Shown piece by piece: positions 22,209-33,114 of a stretch of 64,000 nucleotides of DNA; position 1 is the first letter of the stretch, and each line of letters starts with the position of its first letter. The DNA lies in assembly GCA_001931905.2 (NCBI GenBank), contig MSJI02000646.1, positions 1-64,000 of the forward strand, read 5' to 3'. The position numbers were made by a program, and so were the translations under genes. This DNA comes from Cladosporium sp. IMV 00045. Lineage: Eukaryota > Ascomycota > Dothideomycetes > Cladosporiales > Cladosporiaceae. The notes under the pieces are model-generated. The model was not told the DNA's origin, did no database searches, and worked only from the letters and a program-made list of their open reading frames with translations.

Positions 22209-23874
22209 TTAGACTTTCTCATCCGGATATCCGCCACGGTGAATGCCAGTTTGGTCACGAGCGACGTGAGTAGCGTTGTCGACTGCTTCAGAGCCAGCAG
22301 CTTCTTGCAAATCGTGGTCTCCGGCTGCAAGCAATGATGGTCAGTTGCGAATCCACTGTAGCTTTTGCGCTCAAAACTTACCAGCGCCCATCGTCCTGCC
22401 CTTGTATTCTGGCCCAAGGAATGTCAATAGAATGACATAGGCAAAAGTGCATCCCATGAAAATGGCGATGACAGTACCATATTCATATCGCTCAATAGTC
22501 TTGCCACCCTCTTCAATTGGCGGCAAAGGGAAACGCTCGCCGATCCTGGATTCGATCGTGGAGCTGGCGGAAGAAACAAGATTGCCAAGCTGGTATGAGG
22601 TACCGACGACGAAAGTCCTGAAGCTTCCTGGACTGAGCTCCATAAGGTGAATTGGAATGACACCCCATGCACCTTGGACCATTGCCTGCTCAAAGAAAGC
22701 TGGTGCAATCACGCGCTCACTTCCGACGAATCCGTAGGGGTAGATCAAAGCTCCGCCGATGATGCTGGCGATAATGATGCTGAAGCGCCGGCCGAACATC
22801 TGGGATAGGTACCCGATGACAGTGCCACCAGTCATTGCGCCCAAATTTGCTACGACTTGAGTAACTGTGACTGCGTTGGCCGAGAAACCGTATTGGTTCT
22901 CTAGCATGGTTGGGTAGAGATCTTGACTTCCGTGAGACCTGGTGACGATTAGTTAGCTAAATCCTGTGTCAAAGTCATATGACCACTTACATGAAGTTCA
23001 TGCCAGCCATGAGTAGGACAAGATAGACAAGAAGCAGCCAATGACGCTTCAGTGCGACCTTGCCCTCGTTGACGAAAGTCTTTCCAACATTATCTCCAGC
23101 GGCTCGGACACGTTGGCGTTCAATGTACGCATCTGTTTCAGGCAAGCAGAGCCTGAAAAGGATGATCAAGACGGGGGGACAGGCGCCAAACCAGAACAAA
23201 GGTCGCCAACCATGCGGTGTGGTGTTAACCAGAGCACGAGCGAACACAGTCGCAAGCAGGTACCCGAAGGCATATCCCTGTTGTAGCATGCCGGATATGA
23301 TACCTCTTGCCCTCTCTGGACAGTCCTCTATCGCTGTGGCAGCAGCATTACCATAAAGGCCTCCCATTGCGATTCCAAACAGTGCTCTGACTGCGAGGAA
23401 CTCTTGGTAGGTGTTGCAGAAGCCAGTGCCCAATTCAAGGACGATAAACAGAATGTTGTTGACCACAAATGGCCATTTTCGCCCGTATCTGTCCGCAGCA
23501 ACTCCGAAAATGATAGCGCCCACAGAACGGAACATGAGCACGAGAGTGATACCCCACGTGATATCGGTCTTAGATCGATCGAACTCCTCGGCGAGATCGG
23601 TTACGGTCAAAGATACTGTGAAGAAGTCGAATGCGTCCCAAGTCCATGCAACGAAAGCACATAGGAAGAAAAGCCATTGCTTCGAGCTGAGAAGACGCAA
23701 CACCGTGATCGGGTTTTCGACCTTGTCCATTGGCGGTTTCAGCGTACTAAGCCTCGTCGCCAGGTAACGACCCACACCCATCTTCTTAGGAGTCTCCCCG
23801 GACGCCGGAAGATGTGCATCGTCGCGAGTGTCCTCATTGAACTCCGGCGAGGAGTCTCGTGTTTTCTCTGCCAT
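22209..23874 (-). CDS. JEN1: Jen1-like monocarboxylate/proton symporter (MFS)
   Basis: Three exons (23874-22991, 22938-22382, 22324-22209) give 518 residues and about 12 membrane helices. Family marks: WDAFDFFTVSLTVTDLAEEF at the first helix, then ITWGITLVLMFRSVGAIIFG, the MFS signature ADRYGRKWPF, and GIAMGGLYGNAAATAIEDCP. The Jen-specific motif NFMSHGSQDLYPT (N293-T305) is present, with H and QD needed for carboxylate transport in the yeast protein. The 52-base intron 1 cuts this motif inside M295 (AT|G). Jen permeases import lactate, pyruvate or dicarboxylates and are normally repressed by glucose. The start at ATG 23874 was chosen because the upstream extension depends on a TTG. Whether it is the mono- or dicarboxylate type is open. 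Confidence 0.92.
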
Positions 23875-25200
23875 ATTGACTGAAAGAAAGGCGTTGCTGT
23901 CAGCTTTCCTGCTTGTTCCACCTTGCGACGAAGGGATCCACTGAGATACGAAAGCCAAGCTCAACCAAGCAAACGCCCAGCGAAATTGTGCAGAACTCAA
24001 GGCTGATCTCGTGTATCAAACACTAACCTCAACGTTCTTGGACAGATTGAAAATGTCGTGCCCAGTCAATCAGTACGCGTGTATCAAGACACAAAGATCC
24101 CAGAAGAAGGTGAGGAAACAGAACACAAGACTCTCCCGGCCAAACGGCAGGCACCTTGTGCACTTTTGACACCACCACCCGCCAAGGAGGGAACCACCGA
24201 TCTATCCTTCGACAAGCAAATCGAAGCTCCTCTTCTGAGGACTCGGCATTTTCCCCGTGCACAATCCCACGCGCTGAAGCGTGACACCATCCCAGCATCA
24301 TAGCCAATGAAACCCAAGTCTCTCAGCCGTTGATGCCAGCGCGCCTGGCACACGGCCAGTCAGATCGCCCTGGAGGTTCGGCATCATATTCCACCGCGTC
24401 GGCCTGACTGCCTCGTGGCGTGCAGATCCAAAGCTTAAGTCGCTTGGCAATACTGTCGGCATGTCGGATCAAGTCACGTTGATGTCGAACTCCGCATGGT
24501 GTCTTCCTTAGCTTACGGAGGTATTGGAGAAGCCCGCTGTGGAGGAGCTTGAATGGGGCTCCAGTGGGGACAAGCTTGCATCTCCAGGACGCTTGTGGGC
24601 TGCCTTATCTTCGGAGAGGCCAGTGCGGTACAGGTCTCTCCGCGCTGGGAGTAGTGAGTGACATGTTCGAACGGTCGACGTGGGTAACGTTGGGTCGCAT
24701 TAGAGGTCTGCCGAAGAAGAAGCGTGCAAAAGGTTGTCGTTGGCGCTTAAGGCATTTATTCCTGAGATTCGAAATAGAGATTTTATTATCGGAAGTGTGG
24801 TTGCAGGAAGAGAAGATTGGATATTTAGATGTATACCTCGGAACGACAACTTCCTACTTGGGCAATCACAAGCACAAGGCGTCCAATTGTCAGCTTCGTC
24901 GTTGCTATCTGGACGATAATTTTATACCTTGAATGGTTGATTTGATGTAGTTATTTCTTCAAATGTACTTTGTTAACAAAGAGAAGAATTATTCTTCTTC
25001 GTATGGCCATACCACATGAAGCAATCTTAGCGACATCTATGAACCGTCAGGTAGAAGTGACTTCCCCGCTATGGAGAGGACGAGACATGTCGAAAATGAA
25101 AAGCATCGTACCTCGTGCATTATCGCCAGAATTCACATCGCATCATCCCAACCCATCCGGACCCACCTCCACTATCCACAACCCAATACCCACATGATCC
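23875..25200. other. Intergenic, permease promoter
   Basis: 1.3 kb without a convincing gene. Open frames at 24549-24932 and elsewhere have no motif and poor composition. No repeats found. Confidence 0.45.
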
Positions 25201-25515
25201 TCATCCCACACGCGGCACCTGCAGACTGTTCGAGACCAACGCCGGGGTCATCATCTCGAACGCCTGGCCTTCACTCTCATTCTCACTTCCACTCCCAGAA
25301 GCGCTCCCAGAACCGGAACCACTGCTACTACTATCCTTGACGCAGCTCTCAACGTCTCCATCACCAGAACTACGGTTGCGAAACCATCGGAATGCGAAAT
25401 ATCCCGCTGCAGCGACGAGAGGAACGATAAGTATAGGTAGGCAGAGGGAGAGGAGGAGCTGGGTCAGCGTGTGTGAGGTGATAGGGGGTGCGGCGTTGCC
25501 TTCGAATGATGACAT
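25201..25515 (-). CDS. Small single-pass membrane protein, unknown
   Basis: Intronless frame of 104 residues from ATG 25515. A short polar N-terminus (MSSFEGNAAPPITSHT) is followed by one strong membrane helix (about 18-43, LLLSLCLPILIVPLVAAAGY), a basic stop-transfer patch (FRWFRNRSS), then a Ser/Gly-rich acidic tail. This is a credible layout for a small type III membrane protein, but no family is recognised. Confidence rests only on the well-formed helix and topology signals. Confidence 0.45.
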   Translation of the reverse strand: MSSFEGNAAPPITSHTLTQLLLSLCLPILIVPLVAAAGYFAFRWFRNRSSGDGDVESCVKDSSSSGSGSGSASGSGSENESEGQAFEMMTPALVSNSLQVPRVG

Positions 25516-26024
25516 GGTTGTGTTCTTTGCTTTGTTTGTTGGGGTGGGTTGGTATACTCGTGGTAAGCAGTAGCTGTATTTCGTAGCTTCAAGAAAGACT
25601 GGACTGTGTGACGAGGATATGCGACTGCGCGGAGGGCAATTTTCTTTACGATGAAGATATTCTGACTAAGGAGTCGATATCAGGCAGACAAAGGGCTTTG
25701 TGCTTCCGCGTCATTGTATTCATATACCTAGGCCAGTCTTTGTTGAATTGATGTTGTTGCGCACTGACCTGACAAAGACATTATGATGCTCACGCGCTGA
25801 GACTTGGCCTGGCAGTGACTGGTGCGAGTGTAGTGTGTTCCCCATTGCTAAGGGTCATGGGTGATGAAGGTTGAGCGTAGAGTCTCTGAAAGATAACCTT
25901 GACTTCGAAAATTCCAAGCTCACACAGTTCATTGGGGGTATCTCTATTCCACACGTACACAACCTTAAGGGTGTCCTCGCCCATCCACTTGTCCTGAAGA
26001 ATCAAATCCGTTTGCCCTTTCAGC
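25516..26024. other. Intergenic
   Basis: 509 bases between the small membrane protein and the 3' end of the cyclin gene. Antisense frames running into the cyclin tail are shadows of its Arg codons. Nothing else seen. Confidence 0.4.
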
Positions 26025-28196
26025 TCATCGACGATTGTCACGCGGAAATCGCCTCTCGTCGCGTGGCGGCGGCCCTCTACGCTCGTCAAATCTCCGCTCA
26101 TCATACCTCCTCTGATCTCTCTCGTCGAATCTACCACGCCTTTCATCCTCGTATCTTCTATCCCGATCACGGGGATGCGGTCGTCTTTCCCGCTCATACT
26201 CGCGCTCACGATCGACCCTCGCCCTCTCGCGTTCGCGGCGATCATCGTATGCGCGAGGTGGCCTTTCTCGGTCGTCGCGGCGCTCATCGGGTCTCCTGTC
26301 GCGGGACGAGGTTCGTGATGATGGCGGGCCGTGTCTTCTCTCTGTGCGCGGGAGCGGTACTTCGATTTCTTCTTCGTATTCTTCCCATTCTTCTTTGAAA
26401 TAGCTGTCTATTTGTTCGCGCTCGTCGTGGGCGAGGTGCGGGTTGAGCATGAAGCGTAGTGTGCCGCCTGCAAAGGGCGGTGCGTGATGTAGTACGACTT
26501 GAGCCTGCGGTGGTTGATTTGAGTCGGTTTGAGGTGGTGAGACAGGAGTCGGGTGTCCGTTCTGGACTTTCGTCGTTGAGGATACGTGAGTTGGCGCTTT
26601 GCAGTGACGAGCAATGCTGTTCTCTTCGCTCTCTTTGTTGAGTGCTAGGCGAAGACGCAAAAAGTCGTCAAGACCGAAGCGAGTGCCCAGTATAGAAGCT
26701 GAAGTGTGCTGGACGTATAGGTCCAGTGAGTCGAGAATGGTCTCCATCGTTTCCTCGCGAGTCGTGTTGACTTTCTCCAGATCATACCTCTCTAGCGCCG
26801 CCAGCACTTGGTCGGCGTTAGTGAGGCGCGCGGCAAGCTCCAGCATGGACAGAGCGAGTGTGACAGAAGTCTGCTTCAGCGGAGTAAGAGTGCGATAGAT
26901 GTCCGTCAGAGCTGTCCAGGCTAGATCGTGTACTTGCTTTATCCCTTCAACACCGCCCAGTGTCTTTGCGACCTTGGTCAGAGTGTGATGCGGCGCTCGA
27001 CTTCGAAAGTCAAAGGTTGAGGCTTCCAACACCATACGCTCAAGGCCGATGACCACGCGAGACTGCTGCTCGAACATGGGATCATCGGAAGGCAAGTGAT
27101 CATGTGCAGAGGCAGCCTTGAGGTTGTAGCTCGCTGCCAGAATCTCCCGGCTCTTCTTCAACGTATCCTCCATTTTGCATGCCGTAAGCAAACTGGCTGC
27201 GGCGGCATCGCTCCAGATATAGCTATCTCCTGTGGGTGTCCCTGGGGGATGTGCGAGTCTGAACTTGTGGAAGTAGGTGCAGGCGGTGGTATAAGTGCGG
27301 ACGGGGAGTTGCAAGGCGCGGCGCACTATGTCCAGCCATTGCACTCCTTGCAGGCGTAGCGAGTCTTCTTTGGCCTCTGCAATAGAGCGCTCCTGCAGGT
27401 CGAGAGTAGGTGGTTGCAGCTTGTGCTCTATAGCGGCCTGGGTTTGGTATTGCGCGGAGACTCGAATCGTGCTTGGGTGAGGGCCAACGGGCGCTTTTGC
27501 CTCGCCGTTGCTCATGCGCTTTTGCGCGCCCATTTTGACGGGTGTGGCGATGTTGCTGAAAGGGTTTTGAAGATTGTCGTAGCAGTAGCTGGACAACAGA
27601 GGATCGTCACGGTGATTATCGATGCTGTCGCCGAAGGAGCATGCTCGCTGTGGATGGCCAATCGGCCAGCCCTCGGCTTTCCACTCCGAGGGGACTTCAT
27701 GTGCTGATCTCGCTGGCACATCACCAACATTCGATGCCAACACATAATCCCAAGGAGGCATCATGGCCGCCGGATTTGACCAAGTCGTGTCATGTGCTGA
27801 TGCTGATGATGGTCTTGTTCTTCCCGTGGTCACTGGCGACGACACGCTCTCGGAGAAAGCAGCATGAGATGGCGCAGCCGCCTCTTGCTCTATGAGAGCC
27901 AGCCGGTCTGGGTGCAGCATGTTGTGATGATGCTCGGGAGGTTGCATTTCTGTGGCGGGGAGAAGCAATCTTCCAGGTAAGAATGCTGTTTGTCGTGGCG
28001 GCGCCGCTCTCGGAGGCGGAGGATCCTAGCGATATGTTAGCGTGCCGAACAACTATGATGGATGGGCTATGGCTAATGAGTTTCCATCTTAGCAGCCTGT
28101 GCTACTCGGCAAAACACTTACCGTCTCTGGATGTTGGAAGCTGCATTTAGAGCCTTGCTCGCAGAAACCCCTCTTCCAGTGCCGGCAGATGGCCAT
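26025..28196 (-). CDS. Cyclin with N-terminal CCCH zinc finger and Arg-rich tail (Ctk2/cyclin-K-like)
   Basis: Two exons (28196-28122, 28025-26025) give 691 residues. Exon 1 encodes exactly one CCCH finger, MAICRHWKRGFCEQGSKCSF ending in QH (C4-x7-C12-x5-C18-x3-H22), and the 96-base intron leads into a Pro-rich linker. The cyclin box follows (about 205-330: QWLDIVRRALQLPVRTYTTA, then WSDAAAASLLTACKMEDTLK), then a second cyclin-like fold. The last about 115 residues are dense in Arg, Asp and Glu (RRYDERRFDERRG), like the RS-type tails of cyclins L/K. Cyclins of this group pair with Cdk9/Cdk12-type kinases (Ctk1) that phosphorylate the RNA polymerase II tail. The finger would add RNA or DNA contact. 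A cyclin-K/Ctk2 assignment is likely; cyclin L is the alternative. Confidence 0.8.
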
Positions 28197-28594
28197 TGCT
28201 TTCGACGAGTGCAACAGTTAATGGTGGATTAGGGAAATTGACTGACCTTCGTATCCGTCGGGGATCGCTTGAATTGTCGTTCAATGAGGGTTGCGAGGTG
28301 TCTTGCATTTGAGCCTGCTCACGGCTGACCGCAGTCGAGTGTCTGCATGTGACAGTACAGCTTCGCGACTTGCGCTTGGAGCACGATCCTCAGCGGTGCA
28401 TTCACCAACACGGTTCGGACTTTCTGTTCCTGGAGATCCGAGAGTGGTCTTTCAGCGAACGACGTGCCATTCACTTGCCAGTTTGTAAGGTCGGACATGA
28501 GTGAATGCACGGTCTAGGGCAATCGAAATATCAAATCTTACTTTTATACACCTCAAAGCGATCTTTGGCCTTTACGACACCAACAGCGACCTCA
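28197..28594. other. Intergenic, cyclin promoter
   Basis: 398 bases between two minus-strand genes. No motif or gene recognised. Confidence 0.4.
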
Positions 28595-29767
28595 TCACTC
28601 GGAGTCCTCAACATACGACCTCTCCTCAAACCGATCATCACTACCATCCACCTCTCCAGCGCAATCTGGGTTTGGCACAATTCTCACCTCGACATACAGC
28701 TTCGCCTTCCCACCAGCCTCCTCTCGTAGAGTCCTCAAATCGCAAAATGCCCTCGCCGGCAACTCCGGTACATCCTCCCACCTGAACATCGTCGAGCAGC
28801 CACGCAACTGTGGCAAAACCCACACCTCCAGCATCCAGTGCCTTCGCCCAAGATGGCGTGCACCTTCAAGACCTCGAAACTCGCCATGGGGTTCTCCCAA
28901 GCGGAAGTACTGCTTGGCTTGTTCCAGCGTCTCATCAGCCTCGAATTCCACTTGTATGTAGTTCCTCAATCGCAAATCATGGCTAATGAGCTGGTTTGAG
29001 AAAGTCGCAATGACGTTTATCGAGTGGACGAGAACATCGTCGACTCCGCGGTTGTCGAAAGCGAGCAGACCCTTAGGGAACGGGAGTATTGATCTCGAGA
29101 GAGCCACCGGAAGCGCCCACGGGTGCAAGAAACGCGCTTCGGGGTCTTCCCCAGCCAAAGCGCACTCATCTCCATCATCATCCTTAACAGCACCCGTATC
29201 CTTTGCCAGCCTCGCCCACTGCGCCTCATCCCTCTCACGCTCCGCAACATCGTCCTCCAACGTCTCACTCTGCACATCTAACATCCCCTCTTTCACAAGC
29301 CGCAACACATGCCTCCTGATACTCGGCGGACTGAGCAAATTGCGAGCGAAAAAGTACGGATCGGGATCAAGGCTCGTGCTGAGATCGAAGTCCTCATCCT
29401 CGCGAATCGGGTCGCCTGTGCTGACCGTGCCGATGCGCAGACCGTTCAAGCGCCAGGTTACCACGGCGAGCCAGTTGACTTTCTCTCGGTCCGCTTCGAT
29501 GCGCGCCACGACGAGGCATTGCGTCGGTATGTCGCTGTCGTCGTCGTCTTCGGCCGTGCGTCTGCCGATGCGGATGTAGTGCTCTTCGCCGCTGGTGGAA
29601 GAGTCGGATTCGGTGGTGCTGTTGGAAAGCTGCTGGAGGGAGGGTGATTTGCTGATACTCAGGTAGCGTCGCTGTGCTGGACTCGCTTTCCCTGTTGTCG
29701 TTGTGAATGTCTGGATTATCTCGTCTTCGAAATCGAGCGAGATTGCGTTGCGTCGCGGTTTGGCCAT
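28595..29767 (-). CDS. Conserved-looking acidic protein of unknown function
   Basis: Intronless frame of 390 residues from ATG 29767. The first about 90 residues are low complexity (Ser/Thr, then Asp/Glu: TAEDDDDSD), probably disordered. A globular part follows with alternating hydrophobic segments, for example IPTQCLVVARIEADREKVNW, SIRRHVLRLVKEGMLDV, ISHDLRLRNYIQVEFEADE and RRHWMLEVWVLPQLRGC. No membrane helix, signal peptide or known catalytic motif is visible. Codon use and the long uninterrupted frame support a real gene. Function is not recognised. Confidence 0.65.
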   Translation of the reverse strand: MAKPRRNAISLDFEDEIIQTFTTTTGKASPAQRRYLSISKSPSLQQLSNSTTESDSSTSGEEHYIRIGRRTAEDDDDSDIPTQCLVVARIEADREKVNWLAVVTWRLNGLRIGTVSTGDPIREDEDFDLSTSLDPDPYFFARNLLSPPSIRRHVLRLVKEGMLDVQSETLEDDVAERERDEAQWARLAKDTGAVKDDDGDECALAGEDPEARFLHPWALPVALSRSILPFPKGLLAFDNRGVDDVLVHSINVIATFSNQLISHDLRLRNYIQVEFEADETLEQAKQYFRLGEPHGEFRGLEGARHLGRRHWMLEVWVLPQLRGCSTMFRWEDVPELPARAFCDLRTLREEAGGKAKLYVEVRIVPNPDCAGEVDGSDDRFEERSYVEDSE

Positions 29768-30189
29768 TCTCGATGTTTCTCTTGTGGTCGTAATGCGTCC
29801 TTATAGATGTTCATGTCCAAGATTAGGGATTCATGTATGTTTGAGTCGATGTTTGCTGTGACTGCAAGGTGCGGGGACCTTTCACATGCCGAACAAAGAA
29901 GCATGTGACCTGTAATGGTAAAGCTTGGTCGAGAAGCATGTGAATACCATGTTTGTGTCATAGCCTGCAAGTAAGTCATGTGAGCTCTGCGAAGTTAGCG
30001 TATCTCGTGGAGTGAAGTGAAGTGAAGTCTGGTGAAGTCAACATCTTCGGCTTACGGGCTCGGCATGATATCTTGCAATGGCGATCGAACTGTTGATAGG
30101 ATTGTCTCGAATGTACCCCTCCGTCTACCCGTTTTCCACTATCCAATTTCATCCTCGTTTCCTGCTGTGGCCATTGTCCAAAATTCGGG
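29768..30189. other. Intergenic
   Basis: 422 bases with a short run of AGTGA-type repeats near 30011-30035. No gene recognised. Confidence 0.4.
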
Positions 30190-32523
30190 CTAGGATCCTT
30201 CGTCTCTTGTATCTTGACCTTCATGCTCTCCACTACTTCTGACTACGCCCTTTCCACCACCTCGGCCAAGATCACCTTTCCTTCCATGTCCCCTCCCGCC
30301 AGACCGTGTCCGCTGAACGGGCAAAGGTAAAGGTTTCGCCATCCCACTTGCCGAGAAAGCCCGTACAGAATCCACTGGAGAGCTTTGATCGCGCTGTCGA
30401 GCCGAAATTCGTCGAATGTACCTGCTCATGCTCTCGCAGAGGCGATCAAGAACGAACTCTGCTTCGCTTCCACGTGCCATCATTGGACTGTTCTCGCCGA
30501 TCCAATCCCATTCAACCATGCCTTCTTCGTTCTCGATTTCCATGCCGTGACCGACATCCTCATCACCTTTCTCCGCTGTGAAGCGGATCATCTGCGTAAA
30601 CTCGACCCATTCCTCGTAGCTATATTGTTTGTCTGGTTGTCTCTTGACATCCTTGCCGATACGCTTGATGGCATCTGCGAGACGCCTCGCTAAGTCGTGA
30701 TGGGTCGGCTGTTCGCGAGCGAATTGCTCCAAGGTCCTAGCTCGTTTGCCTCCGCTCTCGTCCACTCCGACAGGAAAGCCATCTTCCACGCGACGTTGGG
30801 ACTCCTTGTTGTCTTTGTGGGCTTGAAGCCAACTGAGCAGCCGCGGGTAATGGTTCAGCAGTCGCCGGTAGGCGCCATGCTTTGGAAGCAAGGTAAAGTC
30901 TCCAATGGCAGAGACGCCTCGTTTGAATTTCCCAATGACAGTGTCGCCCAGATACTTGACGAGAAAGGCCATGGTAGGCAAAGCGATCAGACTCCAGACG
31001 ACGAACAGGGGCCTTCCAGCATTGCTCTTCGGTGCCATGTCGCCGTAGCCGATGGTGAGCAGACACACGTAGCAGAAGTACAGGGCTTGGTAGTAGGTCA
31101 TGTCCTGGACTTTGCGCTCGCACAGCCAGAAAGCTACGGCGCCGAGTAGCCACAGGAGAGCGAAGGCTATTATCGAGAAATATAGGGCGCTGCGTTTCTG
31201 GTACTTGGAAGTCTCCTTTTGGATGCGACGCATGGCTTCGAAACGATCTTTCTCTTCTCGCAACAGCAGCAGCTTCGGCTTACGGGCTTTGCTCACGAGG
31301 TCACTAGCCACTCGCGTGAAGCTGAGGATAGACGACGGTGAATTCGGCGAGTTGCTCCGGTCGCGTGGCTTGTTGTCATTGACGCGAGTGTTGACAGAGG
31401 TATCAACAGCGTTGAAAGGAGCTGATACAACAGGACGCTCGCCGCGTGCCTGCGCCTGTCGATGCAAAACCTCGGTTGAATTTGTGACGGTCCGGCCGAC
31501 TGTGCGATTCCGACTACGCTCGGTGTGTTTGTGCACGATATTCTCCGATCCGAGATCAGTAGCGAAAGTGGTCAGACTTGACACCACAAGACCAAGCATG
31601 ACAATCCCTCCCACGGCATAAGGGAGCATGATTCCGCGACTTACGTTGTTGGTCGGATAGATGTCGCCAAACCCGACAGTGAGGATCGTGACTTCGCAAA
31701 AGTACAACGCATTTGAATATGTCCAGATGAAGCTTCCGCCTCCGAATTTCGACTCGACCGCTGAGAATATCTCCGCGCCAACAGCGAGCCAGAGGAAGAA
31801 TAGCATCGTTTGCAGGATAAGTGTCCGATGAGAGTCCTGCAGAGCGAAATCCTGCGGATAGTGCCCGAGCAGGTAGCCAAGCATGTTGACCATGAGGATC
31901 ATCGAACAGACCATGTATAACATCGCAGCGAAGACCGCGTACCAGAAGCCTTGGTGGTAAGTTTGCTGTGGGCGTATCGGAGGGGTGTAGACATGCATGG
32001 CAACCGTAGCAGCGATGAGGATAGCGGTAGAAATGTACCACATCACAATCGTGACCGGCAGAGCGATGATGTATCGAATGCGCTTGGTGAAATTGCAAAG
32101 TAAGAAGAAATTCCCGACGAAGCCGGCGATGAGAGAGATGATATTCAGCGCATAGGCCCATCGCGGATCGTCAAAAGGATGGCCGCCGAGATCATCTCCA
32201 AGCGTACCGCCCTGGCCATTCCAAGCGCATTCTGCTGCAGCCGTGCCAGGTTTGACATCAGTGATGAGACAAGACCGCCAGGGTGTCACGAGCGCGGCAA
32301 TGGAGAGCACATTAGCCAGGGGCCCGAGAGTAGCCGCGAGCAAAGGGATGGCAGTGGAAGCGAACCACCAGTCCTGCGGCTGGCTGTCGCTCCAGTCTCG
32401 CGGTGCGGGATTCCAAAGACGCATGTGTGGCCTGTTGCTGCTTCTACGCCGGTCATGGTCGGGACGTGTGGTGTTGTCTAAGGATATGTAGACATCGGGG
32501 TCTACGCGAAGAGGGCCGGCCAT
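30190..32523 (-). CDS. TOK1: Two-pore outward-rectifier potassium channel (TOK type)
   Basis: Intronless, 777 residues from ATG 32523. Eight or more membrane helices are visible. Two pore loops carry the potassium filter: TVGFGD (282-287, in EVTILTVGFGDIYP) and TIGYGD (490-495, in CLLTIGYGDMAP). Six or so helices before the first pore and two around the second give the 8-helix, two-pore plan found only in fungal TOK channels, which release potassium at the plasma membrane when it depolarises. The cytosolic tail (about 550-777) is long, charged and ends Gly/Arg-rich. The linker between pores (about 325-445) is Ser- and basic-rich and could be phosphorylated. Both filters are intact. Confidence 0.93.
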   Translation of the reverse strand: MAGPLRVDPDVYISLDNTTRPDHDRRRSSNRPHMRLWNPAPRDWSDSQPQDWWFASTAIPLLAATLGPLANVLSIAALVTPWRSCLITDVKPGTAAAECAWNGQGGTLGDDLGGHPFDDPRWAYALNIISLIAGFVGNFFLLCNFTKRIRYIIALPVTIVMWYISTAILIAATVAMHVYTPPIRPQQTYHQGFWYAVFAAMLYMVCSMILMVNMLGYLLGHYPQDFALQDSHRTLILQTMLFFLWLAVGAEIFSAVESKFGGGSFIWTYSNALYFCEVTILTVGFGDIYPTNNVSRGIMLPYAVGGIVMLGLVVSSLTTFATDLGSENIVHKHTERSRNRTVGRTVTNSTEVLHRQAQARGERPVVSAPFNAVDTSVNTRVNDNKPRDRSNSPNSPSSILSFTRVASDLVSKARKPKLLLLREEKDRFEAMRRIQKETSKYQKRSALYFSIIAFALLWLLGAVAFWLCERKVQDMTYYQALYFCYVCLLTIGYGDMAPKSNAGRPLFVVWSLIALPTMAFLVKYLGDTVIGKFKRGVSAIGDFTLLPKHGAYRRLLNHYPRLLSWLQAHKDNKESQRRVEDGFPVGVDESGGKRARTLEQFAREQPTHHDLARRLADAIKRIGKDVKRQPDKQYSYEEWVEFTQMIRFTAEKGDEDVGHGMEIENEEGMVEWDWIGENSPMMARGSEAEFVLDRLCESMSRYIRRISARQRDQSSPVDSVRAFSASGMAKPLPLPVQRTRSGGRGHGRKGDLGRGGGKGVVRSSGEHEGQDTRDEGS

Positions 32524-33114
32524 CTTGCGCGAATGATGCTTCTTTCTCTCTGCGGATAGAATATGCTAAACAACGCTCGGAATGCCGTCTCGTGTCAGGT
32601 CATGGTGGTAGCATTCCCGACCCGGCATCAGGAGACGTTCCGAGAGACAAAACATATCATTAGAAGGCAGACTCGCTCGGGTCGTTGGAAGGTGATAACA
32701 AAGATAGCTCATAATGCTTGCCGCCCCATACCAAAGGAAGACCACAGTAGGTGCGGTGTGGCTTGATAGTCATGGGAGCAGGGTAAGTACCGCCGACTGA
32801 GTGCTTTGATAAAGTACCTCATCATTTAAGCTTTTGAATTCCAATGATGGTGGAGGGGTTGCTTGTTGTGACAATGTCCAGGCTGATATCTCGCTTCGCT
32901 TTTCATCAAACGAGTATATTTGAAAATCACCCGTCCAAAGAAAGGGATGGGTTCAGACATTGTTCATATCTATACAAACGTACTAATTATACAAGCCAGT
33001 AGCACCACCTGGTGTACTCATACAAGGTACTTCCGCTGAACGCTTAAATGCATGCGCCAATCGATATATGCAAGAAAAGAAAAGAAAAAAGTACGAACAC
33101 AGCCCACAGCCCTC
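32524..33114. other. Intergenic, TOK promoter and PPR gene 3' region
   Basis: 591 bases, AT-leaning near 32930-33060. No gene or repeat recognised. Confidence 0.4.
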
